DNA of 64,000 nucleotides from Mallotus nudiflorus (GCA_947683625.1 CANTUR010000620.1:809500-873499); one strand, 5' to 3'; positions 1 to 11,538 are shown, counted from the first letter of the stretch. The notes: a model not told the origin generated them from the sequence alone. Numbers and translations: made by a program.

Positions 1-1180
1 GATAAATATTTTTTTTAAAGGAATAACAATATTTATAATTGTAAAAATTATATAATTTTTATAATTAACTCATGAATACTTAATTTTTAATAATTAAATT
101 TTATAAATTTTAAAAAATATTTTTGTTAGTCATATTTATTAGCTAAACTACATTTTCGTTAGTGAACTATTAGAATTATTTTTTTTTACATGTTAATTTC
201 AAAACTTGAAAATTTTTTATATTTTAAATTAATAATTTTATTTTTATTTATAATTTATTATATTATTAAATTTTCATAATAACTGTATTTATTCAATAAA
301 AATAATATCAAAAAATTTAAAATTTAAAATATTTCTTTTTTAAATTATTAATTTCAATAAAAATAACAAATAAAATTAATCAAGTATTATTTTAATAATT
401 TAAAATAAATAATTTTAATTAATATATTATATATGAATAAAATTTTTTATATTTACATAAATTCAATTAATTTTATCAACTTTATAATTTATGTTAAATT
501 TTAAAAATCTATTGAATTCAATTGTCTATTTTAAATTCAATTGAGTTTAAACATTATTTAAAAGTTGTTAAAAAATTATTTAAAATATAATACAAATTAT
601 AATATTGTTAAATTTTATTGAATTTTATCCATGTAAAATTTTGTTAATTTATGATATATTAATTAAAATTATATATTTATTTATTTACACAAATTAAATA
701 GGATGGCTTTTTTTTCTTTTAAAAATAATTTTTGCATGTTTCATGTAACATTTGTTTTCTTTTCATGTTAAAATAATTTCAGCAATAACTTTTTGAATCT
801 CTTTCTCTTCATCATCTGCCTCGTGTTCTCTTTCTTCTACAATCGTCTCAGCAATAGTTGCTCCCATTACAACTCATACACTATGTTTGTGTTTTTTTTT
901 TTTTTTTGACTTATTATTAAACCCGTTTTTTCAATTTATTTTTTATTGAAAAATAAATTTAACCTGCCTCCTTATAACCAAGTGTGCTAATATTGTTCTT
1001 GATCCTATTGCTTCTTTGTTTGGCTGTGGCTGATGATGGGTCTCTAAATTGCCCATTGCACAGTTGATGAATCGTTTGTTATGTCGCCAAGTGCAGACCT
1101 ATCTTGATGATGCTGTTGTTGATTTCCACTTCTTTTTCTTAATTTCGAAACTTCATTTTTGTTAGCATATTTCTGCATGT
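1..1180. other. AT-rich intergenic DNA, no gene seen
   Basis: Very AT-rich sequence with short A and T runs and a T tract near 893-907. I see no coding region with a recognisable domain, no RNA gene and no clear element ends on either strand. A somewhat more GC-rich patch around 780-1130 has no open frame of interest. Confidence 0.6.
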
Positions 1181-2809
1181 ATCTAACGAGTAATACAGTG
1201 ATAAATAAAGTATTGTCTTATGAAAAAAAGGTACTAACGAATAACTATTAATCAATTTCCTTAGCAAAATTAAACTGAATTCAAAGAATTAAATAAAACA
1301 AATTAAAATAACTTTCTACTCAAATTAACCTAAATTAATTCAATGAAAAAAAACTAGAGTTTGAATTTACTTAACTAATCAATACTTGAACTACTGGAAT
1401 ATTTTATTAACAACTCATTGATTACAATTGAAGGTTAAATCACTCTAAAATACTTAAAATCTCTTTCAAGATCATTCAAGTATATCAAAATTAATCATCA
1501 TCTATTTTCATGGTAAATCAATTAATTAAGATTCATTAAGTTCTCTAGCAATTTATTTTATCCCTAAAGGACTTGTCCACTTTTTGGTCGAATTTTTTAA
1601 GTCTTATGTGTTAAAAGCAACAAAATTAATCAACTTTCGTTGATGCAATTTACCCATAGACATACAAACAATCATGCCCTTAATTGAACACAAGACCTTA
1701 AACTCAACTCATAAAATTGACTGAAAATCAATTCATTGATAAGAAATAAAATCTCAACAAGTAATAACTAGTGATGTAGTAGAAGCCTGCAAATTTAATG
1801 GATAAATATTGAAATTTGTTGATTCACACACAAATTCTAGAAATCAATTTTTTATAACCTGTTGAATTTAGAATTACTAGGAAATAGGCATCAAATTCAT
1901 TTATTCTAAAAGAATACCAAATTTCAAAATCAAGAAAGGATTTTTTTTTTTTTCAATTCAATAAAAAACTGTCTGCCAAAAACATAACAAAACATACTTA
2001 TATATTTAATAACTCAAACCCTAAAAAATAAAAGGCTGAAATAATGTTTAACAAAAGGCCCACAAAAAAATAGCAAAAGCATTCAAAGCCCTCAAAACAA
2101 CATCAAACAATTAAATTTGGGCTTGAAACTGGTTGTGATGAGGAAGCCTAGTCGTGAATGTTGATCTCTGGACAAGATTCAATTTGATATATTGTGGACC
2201 CTGCAACTTATCCCAATTCAAAAGTTATCACCCTTCAAAGTCAGTCTATGCGCACAACTCCTATCCAACTATTCTAGATACTCCAAAGTATGTTCATCCA
2301 TGTATAGGCCTGCATCAACTCGATACACAAATTCAAACCCCAAATAATTTAGCTACTCATAATATATTATTTAAACACTATAAAGAATTCAAGCATGATA
2401 CAATAAAGAGATAGAGAGAGAATGAAAGAAAACTTTGATGAAAGCAACCTACGGTCTTCAATCTCCCTTAAGTTCTTTACCTTCATACTTGACTCCCTTG
2501 GTAGTTGTCTTTCCATTTCTCGAGCCAAAATTCTCTACTTATAGAGAAAATAATATAAAATTCATCCAAGGATGAAATTGGCTCTTTTACACTTTCAAAA
2601 TCCTCACCGAAAATGGAGAATATCTTCAAAGTTTAGTTCTTTAACCATTGGCTTAAATGCCAGACTTTTTAAAAAAAGTAAAATTCCTATAAAATCATAC
2701 TAAAAAATGCATAAACAAGTTAAAAAACCAAAAATAAATGAAACTAAACAACTAAAATCTTAATAAAAATTAAATAAAATCTAATTAAATACTAATCTCG
2801 CCCAAAATG
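1180..2809. repeat. Decayed LTR-like sequence with duplicated tail (target of copia E)
   Basis: The layout resembles the LTR at 60419-61736. There is a segment of the type 'cgagtaatacagtgataaat' near 1190, long AT-rich repeats with scattered amino-acid-free text, a 'ctacttatagaga' stretch near 2536 like a U3/TATA region, and an A-rich tail. No exact LTR ends were found, so this is a similarity call only. A short open frame at 2154-2414 has no recognisable domain and is probably chance. Confidence 0.35.
2604..2800 (+). repeat. Tandem duplication copy 1 (left of copia E)
   Basis: Starts tcaccgaaAATGGAGAATATC and ends aatactaat. A closely similar copy begins at 48393, directly after the right LTR of copia E. 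The left copy is followed by ctcgcccaaaATG, which parallels the ctcaccgaaaATGG at its own start. Before E inserted, the two copies were therefore adjacent, as a direct tandem duplication of about 195 bp. Confidence 0.7.
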
Positions 2810-2986
2810 TGAAATAGTGGGTGTATTTTATTAATTGAATAATCAGATGTACATAGGCATATTAATATACAAATATCATATGTAGATTACAAGAGTTTAA
2901 GTAAAACTCAACTATAAAAGAATAATCAACACTAATAATATGATGAGCATTAGAGATCTGAATGCAACTACTTGATTGGCTTATCA
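2810..2986 (-). repeat. 3' LTR of copia E
   Basis: A 177-bp LTR, on the plus strand TGAAATAG...GGCTTATCA. It aligns over its full length with 48216-48392, which has the same length, with scattered substitutions. Directly inside lies a short polypurine tract on the minus strand (TAAGAGGG, 2987-2994). Confidence 0.85.
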
Positions 2987-2989
2987 CCC

Positions 2990-4461
2990 TCTTACAAGTT
3001 GAGCCTGAGAAGGTACTGGGGTCAACTTAGATTGAAGCTGATGGAACTTAGACTTTGGTAATGGCTTGGTAAAAACATTTGCTACTTGTAAATCAGTTAA
3101 TAAATAATGAACAATGAGGTCATTAGCTATAACTTTATCATTGACATAATGACAATCAATTTCCAAGTGTTTGGACCTAGAGTAGAATATCGGTACTGTC
3201 ATCAAGTACTTAGCACTAAGGTTGTTTGTCCATATAGTAAGAGCCCATTGACATGAAAAGCCAGTCTTGCACAATAAGGACTGTAGCCAATGGACTTCAT
3301 TGGTGGTGTGGCCAATTGCCCGATACTTAACATCAGTAGTGGACGTTGTAATAGTGTATTACTTTTTAGAGCCCCTTGAGATAAGATTGTCGCTAATAAA
3401 CAACTAGTACCTTGAAGTGGACTTTTGGTTATAATATAACCCACCCTAGTCTACATCACTATAGGCAGTAATAGTACAATGGGAAGGAGGTCGAAGTAGA
3501 ATACCAAAATGTTGGGTGGATTGTAAGTGCCTCTTTACTGCATGAAGTATAGGTTGACGCATGAATTGAGACACCTTTTTTACTAAAAAAGACATATTAG
3601 GGCATATGAGAGCTAAGTATTGAAGTCCACCCACAATGCTTTGAAATAATATAGGATTAAGAAATGGTGGAGAGTCCTTGAGCATTAGTTTTTCTTAGGA
3701 CAGGAAGGTGTCCTAATACCATTTACAACAGACATTTTGGCTTTATAGAGTATGTAACGTATATACTTCCTTTAAGAAAGTAATAATCCATCGGATTGCC
3801 AATGAGCTTTAACACTAAAAGAGTAGTGTAGGGATCCAAGATCCTTGAGTGCAAAGGCATGACTAAAGTGCTTGATTATTATATAAATGGAGTGTGTACA
3901 ACTACCGATGATGATTATATTATCGACATAGATAAAGTAGAAAATGGTAATAATACCTTGATGATAATGAAACAATAATGTGTTTATTTTGGAGCCAATG
4001 AATCCAAAGCTTTGTAAGTGGGATGTAAGGCATTTGTACCATTATATGGGGGCTTATTGAAGGCGATAAAGAGATCTTTTTAAAGAATACACATGAGAAG
4101 GTAATTGAGGATTTTAAAATCTAGGTGATTGTTGCATGAACACTGCTTCATCAAGATCACCATATAGAAAGGCATTAGAGACATCCAATTGCTTTATTAC
4201 CCAATTGTTTAACATAATAAAAGAAAGGAGAACCCAAATGGTGGCTGATTTTATAAGTGGACTATAAGTGTCATTAAAATCAAGTCCTAGGCATTGGTGA
4301 AAGCTTTTTGCAATGAGGCTAGCTTTGTAGAGATCAATAGAACCATCGAGTTTGCGTTTGATCCTATAAACCCATTTATAATCAATTAGATTCATATTGG
4401 GTGAATAAGGCACTAATTCCCATGTATTAGTTATAACCAAAGCTCGTATCTCATCGACCAT
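2990..4461 (-). pseudogene. Copia E reverse transcriptase and RNase H (broken)
   Basis: Minus-strand pieces in copia order. The RT N-terminal part (4461-4114) has TWELVPYSP, KWVYRIKRKLDGS, YSPLIKSATIWVLLS and QLDVSNAFLYGDLDE. The palm piece (3975-3772) has YVDNIIIIGS, in which the second Asp of the catalytic YVDD is Asn. RNase H pieces (3685-2984) contain QYLALICPNMSFLVKKVSQFM and end with SKHLEIDCHYVNDKV and VANVFTKPLP. Several frameshifts and stops separate the pieces. The YVDN change and the breaks make the protein inactive. This is the 3' half of the pol of E, next to its 3' LTR. Confidence 0.85.
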
Positions 4462-4479
4462 TGCTTGGCGCTAATGTGG

Positions 4480-5654
4480 GTATTTGTTAGCTTGTTTAAA
4501 TGTGGCCGGTTCAAAGTTAGTGTTAGTTTCAACAAAGAAAGTGCGAGGCTTAAGAGATCCTATTTAGGATCGGGTAACCATAGTATGGGTGTGTTGAGCA
4601 AGAGGGGAAGTGGATCAAGGAGGTACAATTGAATTAGATAAATATATAACAAGGAAAAGGTCACTGGGCATAGGTGAGGTGGTTGTGGAAGATTGGCTAG
4701 GAGAGGAAGTGTGTATGGGTTCGATAAAAAAATATTTGGGTGCTGGATGGTTTGGAGATGATGTGCTTGCTTGAGCTTGAACCATCATTTATAAAGAAAG
4801 GAAAAATCTGGTCATAAAATACAACCTATCTAGAAATTAGTATTTATTTTGGTAGAAAAATCTAGACAATAGTAACCTTTGTGAATTTTACTATACCTAA
4901 GAACAACACAGTATTTACTTCTAGGAGCTAGCTTGTTTGGTGCATAGGGTTTGAGCCAAGGATAGTAAAGGCACCTAAAAATTTTTAAGTCTTTGTATTG
5001 AGGATGAGAGTTGAACAATTTATGAAAGGGTTATCATGATTAAGAATGGGTGTTGGCAAATGATTGATGATATATACAATGGTGTCAAAAGCATAATGCC
5101 AATATTCACTTGGAACATAGGAATAGTGTAGGACTGCACATCTAGTTTCAATTATGTGCCTATGTTTCTACTTAACACAACCATTTTGTTTAGGGGTTTT
5201 GGGACAGGTAATACATTGAGTAATGCCATGTTTAGAAAGATAGGAGGTTAGGGCTTAATATTCTCCTCCCTAATTAGACTGAAAGCTTTTTAATGGTGCA
5301 ATTAAAAAAATTATTCAACTAAACGATGAAACTTGATAAATACACTAAGGACTTCATATTTAAATTTCACAAAATAAATCCAATAATATTTAGAGTAATG
5401 ATCATAAAATAAGACGTAATAATGATATCTATCAATTGAAGGAATGGGAGAAAGGCCCCATAAATTGGAACAAATCAAATATAGAGGTCCCTATACATTA
5501 GAAATAGACTTAGAAAATGGCAACTTATGACACTTGTTTATGCAGCATGCTACACATAAAAAAGAGGACTTATTAGAAATAAAGTTTATTTGTGAATTAA
5601 GAAGAGCCTTATGGACAATAGGAATTAAGTCATGGCTAAGTCGTGCATGCCATT
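4480..5654 (-). pseudogene. Copia E integrase (broken)
   Basis: The minus-strand translation gives WHARLSHDLIPIVHKALL at 5650-5590, a degenerate cysteine pair (CVACCINKCHKL) near 5540, and the C-terminal integrase piece at 5018-4830 with LKIFRCLYYPWLKPYAPNKL and KYCVVLRYSKIHKGYYCLD, typical of copia integrase. In-frame stops are frequent and the catalytic core is poorly preserved. The upstream end is cut by the insertion of element C exactly at the WHARLSH motif. The reading continues at 37576. Confidence 0.75.
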
Positions 5655-7700
5655 TATAAATGGCGAGGTTTAGCGCACGCCTAAGATTTTAGCAACTGTG
5701 ACACTATTTGAGCTCAAGCTCTAGAGAACACACTAACCACTATCATAAAGACATGACATGGAGATGAGGAGTCACCACCTAGGGTAATAACTAAGACAAA
5801 TCGAAAATGGTGGTACTCAATTCCTTAAAAGAAAGCCAGCTCTACAACCAGGAGATTCTAGGTATGGAACACCAACTTCTTTCAGTCTTTTGTTCATTTA
5901 AAATTACTTTATGAATTACTATGTTATCCTCTATTTACATGTAATTTCATATAAACCCTTATCAAAACAATCAACTCCAGGTAAACTAGTCATGAAAAAT
6001 ATACATAAACAATACATTCATATGAATTCACAATCCTTAAGTTAGTCTAACCTACATTGATTTTAATTAAATAGGTTAAATCTACATGTTTTAATTTACA
6101 AGTGAGTCTAAAAACTAATGGGCCTAATTCCTATTTAATTTTAATTAAGTGAACCTAAGTCTACTTCTTTTAATTCCAAAATGGGCATAGATCTACAAAT
6201 TATGAAGTATTTAAATTAATGAACCTACCTCTACATATTTTATTTCTAAAGTGATCTTAAATCTACAAATTATGGAAAAGTTTTAAATTAAATGGCTAAG
6301 TCTAAACTAATTAAATTAGGTAGACCTATGTCTAAATTAACTAAATTAGCTTAAATTATCTCTACCCTAAATCTAATTAATTATGGGCCTAAAGATGCAT
6401 TTTTATTAATTAAACCTAAAAACCTAAATCAATTAAATGAGTTAAACCCTAACATGAGTTTAGGGCCCAAAACACATAAACATAAATAAACAAGCCTAAA
6501 AACAATAAAAGATATAAAAAACAATCAAATAAAAGATCAAACAATCAATTAAATCTATCCTAAAAACCTTAATTTAATTAAAGTGACTTAAACAAAAAAA
6601 TAAAATAAAATAATCAACAAGCAACCCTAATTCTATCCACTTAAATCTAATTCAATTTTAATTAAAATAAACCATAATGATTTCTATAGCCATTTATTTT
6701 AATTAATTACCTAACAAAACCCTAATTTTACTAACCAATTAACAAAACACACAATCACACACACATGATTTCATCATTCCCACTATCGGGGCTATTATAA
6801 TGAGCTATTGAAAATAATAAGAAAAGAAAAATTAATACAATCCCAAAAATAATAAAACAATAAAAATAAAACAATAAAAAAAACCTAGAAACTATGTTTA
6901 GCTACAAAGTTCAATCCATGATATTTTACGGACCTTCATGGATTTTGTTCACCTAGTAAGATCATTATGTAATCCCCTCTATAATCACCAACACAAAAGA
7001 ATAAACAATTATTAGTGAATAAAAGTAACAATAAAAATTTAATAAAATTGAAATTTAATAAAATGAAAATAATAAAATAAAATAAAAATAAAAGAAGGAA
7101 GGAAAGAAGATGATGATTATGGATGCAGTATGAATTGCCCCTCAAATTAGTATAAATCATCGTTGTTTTTTAAGTAGGTCTTCAAAAATTTATTATTCTT
7201 CTTTTCAAAAGTCTCCTTACTTTAAAAACACGATTAAATCACAAAAAAATATTTTTTGTACTGCTTAGGAAAAGAAGAAAAGTCTCTAAGAAGTTCCAGC
7301 CCCCCTTTAGTGTGTGTGTATGTGTGTTTTTTTTTTTTTTTTTGCATATTCTTCCCCTTTTTTGAGAGCTCAGGCTAATCTTTTATAGGAAAAACCTAGC
7401 TAAAAAATGTGTCCTACTATAATTTTTTTTTCATAGAGTTTTGATTTTAAAAGAATTTTAATTTCCTGAAAATTCAGATAAATATTATTTAACCAATTAA
7501 AATTCAGGAAACCAAAATTTTTAATGAAATAAAATAAAAAAATCAAATGGAACATGCATAATTCCGATCTTTTTTTTTAACTTTAATTATAAAAATACCC
7601 CTGAAAGAATTTAGACTTTTTACTTAGGTCCTAAAAAAATATTACAATTAAATCCTTAAAAAAATAATTAAACTCTTTTTAAAATTGCATTCAGACTTTT
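5655..7700 (-). repeat. Element C left (3') LTR, outer part
   Basis: The first 250 bases are the reverse complement of the end of the solo LTR at 56810-58809. Shared landmarks are TTTAGCGCACG, GATTTTAGCAA, GAGATGAGGAGTC and GGTAATAACT. The part from 7048 on matches the right LTR of C from 33274. The LTR is cut at 7700 by element B and resumes at 30096. Open frames inside (6936-7160) have no domain. Confidence 0.75.
7696..7700. other. Target-site duplication of element B (left)
   Basis: CTTTT directly before TGTCACGACC. The same CTTTT follows the right end of B at 30091-30095. Confidence 0.85.
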
Positions 7701-8453
7701 TGTCACGACCCAAAACAGGGGTCATGACCGGCGCTAGGGAACGGGAATTCTTTCGAATCCGGAACCCGTAGCAAGCCTAAAAAAATAAATAAAACATGCA
7801 ATAGAAATAATAACAACACAATTGAATAAAATATTATGCAGCAGAATAAAATTATAAATATCAGAATGATGATTCCATCAAACGAAATTAAATCGAATAC
7901 TCGTCTCATATATAAATAAATCCTTTAATACAAGTTTCAGTTCAAATTCTTAAAATACATAGCTCACACAAATATAATACATAAAATCCATAATTTATCT
8001 ACAACTACTGCAATGTCTAGATTATAAAATAAAACTCAAGACTCAGATAAGCAGTTTACATAAAGAAGCCGAGGCGGAAGAAATCCGGCGTATAGGCCTG
8101 CTATTGAGGTCTGAGGAAGAAGACTCTCCTGAAAAATGGTCAACAGAGGGGAGTCAGACCTCACTGAGTGAATTACTATAATATATATACATGCATACTA
8201 AATGACAATGCACAGTCAATAGTATATATAATTATATATACAAGCAAATACACACAGATGCAATAAAATCATTTTTATATATTTTGTCTGAAAACCACTG
8301 GTTATGAAGGATCAAATAGAACCCTAGAAATTCACAACCTCAAAACAGTGTTAGACAACACTCTAGCCACACAGACTCACTTATTCCAAAATATTCACTT
8401 ATTCCATTTAGACAGTAGACTGGCCCCGAGACACTAAGTCAATCAAGCTCCAG
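7701..8453 (-). repeat. Element B left (3') LTR, outer part
   Basis: Begins TGTCACGACCCAAAACAGGG and matches the start of the right LTR at 26949. It ends inside the twin-hairpin motif (AAGCTCCAG), where element A inserted. The rest resumes at 19591. Confidence 0.9.
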
Positions 8454-8909
8454 TGTAATATCCCGTGTTTTTTTTAAATATTTTAATATTGCATCGGGAT
8501 ATGCAATGTTAATAATTTTATATATAATTATGATATTTTTACGAGTTGATATGTATTTAAAACTTATTTTAATTATTGTATATTATTTTAAGTGCTTTAT
8601 GTAAAATCTTCCCGAGAATATTATTTTTGGGAAAATTTTCACGTAAATAATTTACTATTAATTATTTTAAATAGATTTACGGACTTGCATGAGTTCATAT
8701 ATATTTTTAAAATACTAAATAACGTATATATGTGTATTTATTTATTTAATTAGGGTTTAATTAATTACTCTAATATTTTATTATTTATTAATTAGTTTTA
8801 ATATTATTTAATTATTTTTAAGTGTATTAAATTTTAAAATATTAAATTATATGTGTGTGGTGTATATTTAATGTGTGTGATTTTATATTATTTTAATATA
8901 TAGTGTACA

Positions 8910-8912
<3 letters not shown>

Positions 8913-8950
<38 letters not shown>
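8913..8950. repeat. (TA)n microsatellite, possible promoter region
   Basis: About 19 TA units just upstream of the GC-rich leader of the 5' LTR of A. The 3' LTR of A has a much shorter version near 16969-16986, so the tract changed length after insertion. Its position before a GC-rich transcribed-looking segment would suit a TATA region, but no start site can be proven. Confidence 0.7.
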
Positions 8951-8953
<3 letters not shown>

Positions 8954-9241
8954 TTAATATTAAACAAAAATTGAAGTTTGAGTTATTTACCATTTTGCCA
9001 CCCGAAGCTCCTTCTTCCCCGATCACCTCCCTCACGCGAATCCGGCCACTGTAACGCCATTTCCTTGCCGTCGGGGTGCCTCCCGACGTGCCACCTCCTT
9101 TCCCGCCGCCTGCTGCAGCTGTTTCCGACGTCGGGAAGCCCATTTTTGGTCGGAAAGCCGAAAGTGGAAGCTAACGTCGATCAACGTGATTCCGATCACC
9201 ATTTTTGACACCACCAATCTCTTTCTTCTCCTTGAGCTCTG

Positions 9242-9986
9242 GTGAGTGTGATTCCAAGCTTTGTTTCACTTAAAATGGTCTTGATTTGCTTAGGTTTCGA
9301 TTTTGGTAATTCAGCCATTTTAGGTTCTTGATTTTTTTAAACTTCGAATTGATTGATTAATGAAAAATTACTTCACAAATATTGTTCCCCTTAGCTTAAT
9401 CTACATGTGTGAATTTTTGTAGAATTTTTGGAGATTATTTTGATTTTTGGGTATTTTTGAATGTTTTATTATTATTTTCTAATTTTCGAAAATTAATTAA
9501 ATAAATTATGAAATTGTGTTTTATGATAAATATAGGTGTTGAAATGAATTATAGGAATTTATTTGGAATTTTTATGAATTTCTATGTATTTATTTTGAAT
9601 TTATTTAGGTTTATGTAATTTTGGAAAATTAGGTTAATTGTGTTTTTAATTGAAATTAATTAGCTAATTGAGTTTAATTATTGATATTATTGATAAATAT
9701 GTTGATAAAATTAATTTTATGCAATTATATTATTTTTGGTGAATTTTAGGAGTAATTTTAGTATATTTATATACATATAAGGGCATTTTGGTAATTTTAC
9801 CCTAAATTGACTAAAAATGTAATTAAATTGGTTTTAATAGTTATTTAAGGTATAAAAATGATTTCTACAAATTATTTAGTATTTTTAACTAATTAAAACT
9901 ATTTTTCGTAAATTATTTTCAATTATATATATAATATACGATAATTCTAATTCTGTGTCTGTTTTTCGAAGTGCATTTCTTTGCAG
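9242..9986 (+). promoter_or_regulatory. Candidate intron 1 inside the LTR of A
   Basis: Donor CTG|GTGAGT at 9242 and acceptor TTTCTTTGCAG|GG ending at 9986 enclose 745 bp of AT-rich DNA between two GC-rich segments. The same donor context (GAGCTCCGGTGAG) is seen on the minus strand in B near 21350 and in D near 36210. The acceptor is kept in B, D and G. In G the donor has decayed (GAGCTCCAGGGAAG). Splicing is inferred from sequence only. Confidence 0.5.
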
Positions 9987-9992
9987 GGCCGG

Positions 9993-10070
9993 CTCTACTC
10001 TTTAAGTAGAGAGATATATGTTTTACAGGGGAGGTTCTGCCAGATTTTCAGTAGAATTTCTCGTAAAACG
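9993..10070 (+). other. Conserved LTR hairpins (CTACTC/GTAGAG and GTTTTAC/GTAAAAC)
   Basis: The first stem is CTCTACT...AGTAGAG at 9993-10011. The second pairs GTTTTAC (10020-10026) with GTAAAACG (10063-10070) and has an inner weaker stem. The copies in B (20337-20410, 28444-28520), D (about 34937-35020) and G (about 43850-43922) keep the CGTTTTAC and GTAAAACG arms and the flanking ctactc/gtagag context, while the loops differ. Confidence 0.6.
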
Positions 10071-10632
10071 TGATATCCGATCGAACCCTAATTCTAATTT
10101 TGTGTTTAATATTCTAGATCGAGTTTCTAGGATTTTCTGTTAGGTTTATTCTGATGTCTGTTATTATTGTTTGTTAGTTGTGCCGAAACCGAGGCCTAAT
10201 GGACTAGGCCCGTCGGACCTATCTTGAGGAGCGCACTAAGTGTGAGTTACTATTCTATATATATATGCTTTAGGGTGCATGATTTAGAAATGTATGTTAT
10301 TTTGATTAATTATGCATAAATAATTCATTTGGTATTTAAGTTATCTTTAGTTTATATTCGGTATATTTTGGTATATTTTCAAATTATATGTATTTTTTAT
10401 TAATAAATTATTCTTAAAATGTTTTTATGTATATTCTTGTTATATTCTTAGTTTATTTTGTAATTATATTAGATTTATTTGACGCATATATACTCGAAAT
10501 ATACCTGGTTTATTTTTGGTATATTTTTAGTATATATATGGTTTATGTTACAATTTATTTCAAATTCATGCATCATTTACTTTTATGAATGTGACATTAT
10601 ATTTCAATGAAGGATATCAATAGAACGTGCTA

Positions 10633-10671
10633 CCTAGTGGGCAGCACTAGGACCGAGTACGTACCGGTACG
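10633..10671 (+). other. CCTAGTG hairpin and CGTACCGGTACG palindrome
   Basis: CCTAGTG (10633-10639) and CACTAGG (10645-10651) form a perfect 7-bp stem with a 5-base loop. It is followed by a 12-bp perfect palindrome (10660-10671). B keeps both in the left LTR near 19742-19785. B's right LTR keeps the stem, but the palindrome is mutated to cgtacaggtacg. D keeps the stem as CCTAGTGG/CCCACTAGG near 34220-34240, and G keeps it nearly. Confidence 0.6.
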
Positions 10672-10753
10672 CTTATAACATTTAGGCTATATTACTAACC
10701 AGTTTGAGGATATTAATTGAATTTGATTTATCTGATGTGTGATGTGATTTGGG

Positions 10754-10858
10754 AGTGTGATTGCTGGAGCTCAGTTGACTAAGTGTCTCGGGGCCAATCA
10801 CACTGACAGTTAGACTGTTGGAGCTCGGTTGACTTAGTGTCTTGAGGCCAGTCTACTG
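10754..10858 (+). other. Twin hairpins with GAGCTC palindromes
   Basis: Stem 1 pairs AGTGTGATTG (10754-10763) with CAATCACACT. Stem 2 pairs CAGTTAGACTG (10807-10817) with CAGTCTACTG (10849-10858), with one bulge. The two stems differ in sequence, but the loops are nearly the same and each holds GAGCTC (10767-10772, 10821-10826) and a GTGTCTYGGGGCC-like end. B, D and G carry both hairpins. H has diverged versions near 53310-53480. Confidence 0.65.
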
Positions 10859-11538
10859 TCCAAATGGAGCAAGTGAATATATTGGAATAAGTGAGCCTGT
10901 ATGGCTAGAGTGTTGTCTAACACTGTCTTAAGGTTGCGATTTTCTAGGGTTCTATTTGATCCTTCATAAACGGTGATTTTCAATAAATATATAAAATGAT
11001 TTTTATTGCATTTATGTGTAATTACTTGTATACATACATACTATATATACTTTTGACTGTGTGCGTTGACATATAGTATGCATGTATATATATTATAGTA
11101 ATTCACTCAGTGAGGTCTGACTCCCCTCTGTTGACCATTTTTCAGGAGAGTCATCTTCTTGAGACCTCAGTAGCAGGCCTGTACGCCGGATTTCTTCCGC
11201 CCCGGCTTCTTTATGTAAACTTCTTATCTGAGTCTTGATTTTTATTTTATAATCTAGACACTGCAGTAGTTATAATAAATTATGGGTTTTATGTATTATA
11301 TTTGTGTGAGTTATGTATTTTGAGAATTTGAACTGAAACTTGCATTAAAGGATTTATTTATATATGAGATAAGGATTATTACTTTTATATTTATGATTTT
11401 ATTTCCACTGCATTAAGAGCTGTTGTTATTATTATTGCATATTTATTTTATTTTTTAGGCTTGCTACGGGTTCCGGATTCGAAAGAATTCTCGTTCCCTA
11501 GCGCCGGTCATGGCCCCTGTTTTGGGTCGTGACAAAGT

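Larger units (their letters stand above)
10242..11145 (+). promoter_or_regulatory. Candidate intron 2 inside the LTR of A
   Basis: Donor GTGAGTTA at 10242 and acceptor CCATTTTTCAG|GAG ending at 11145, 904 bp apart. The donor is GTGAGTTA in D (minus, near 34740) and G (44097) and GTAAGTTA in H (minus, near 53970). The acceptor is CAG in B and G and TAG in D and H, always after a pyrimidine-rich run and just after the GACTCCCCTC-like block. Changes that keep splice consensus support function. No transcript evidence is available here. Confidence 0.5.
8454..11534 (+). repeat. 5' LTR of element A
   Basis: TGTAATATCCCG...GGGTCGTGACA. In order it contains AT-rich U3, a (TA)n tract (8913-8950), a GC-rich leader (about 8990-9241), a donor GTGAGT at 9242, an AT-rich stretch, an acceptor TTTGCAG ending at 9986, hairpins at 9993-10070, a donor GTGAGT at 10242, the CCTAGTG hairpin at 10633, twin hairpins at 10754-10858, an acceptor TTTTTCAG ending at 11145, and U5. 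Short open frames in the GC-rich leader (8978-9208 and on the other strand) differ between LTR copies and are not convincing genes. Confidence 0.9.

Noticed and set aside
2154..2414. 86-residue open frame on the plus strand
   Set aside because: No domain, odd composition, and it sits in decayed LTR-like sequence.
8883..9217. Overlapping small frames on both strands in the GC-rich LTR leader (also 16948-17363, 21377-21616, 29286-29587)
   Set aside because: Frames exist because the segment is GC-rich. Length, strand and start vary between LTR copies, so leader RNA is a better reading than protein.
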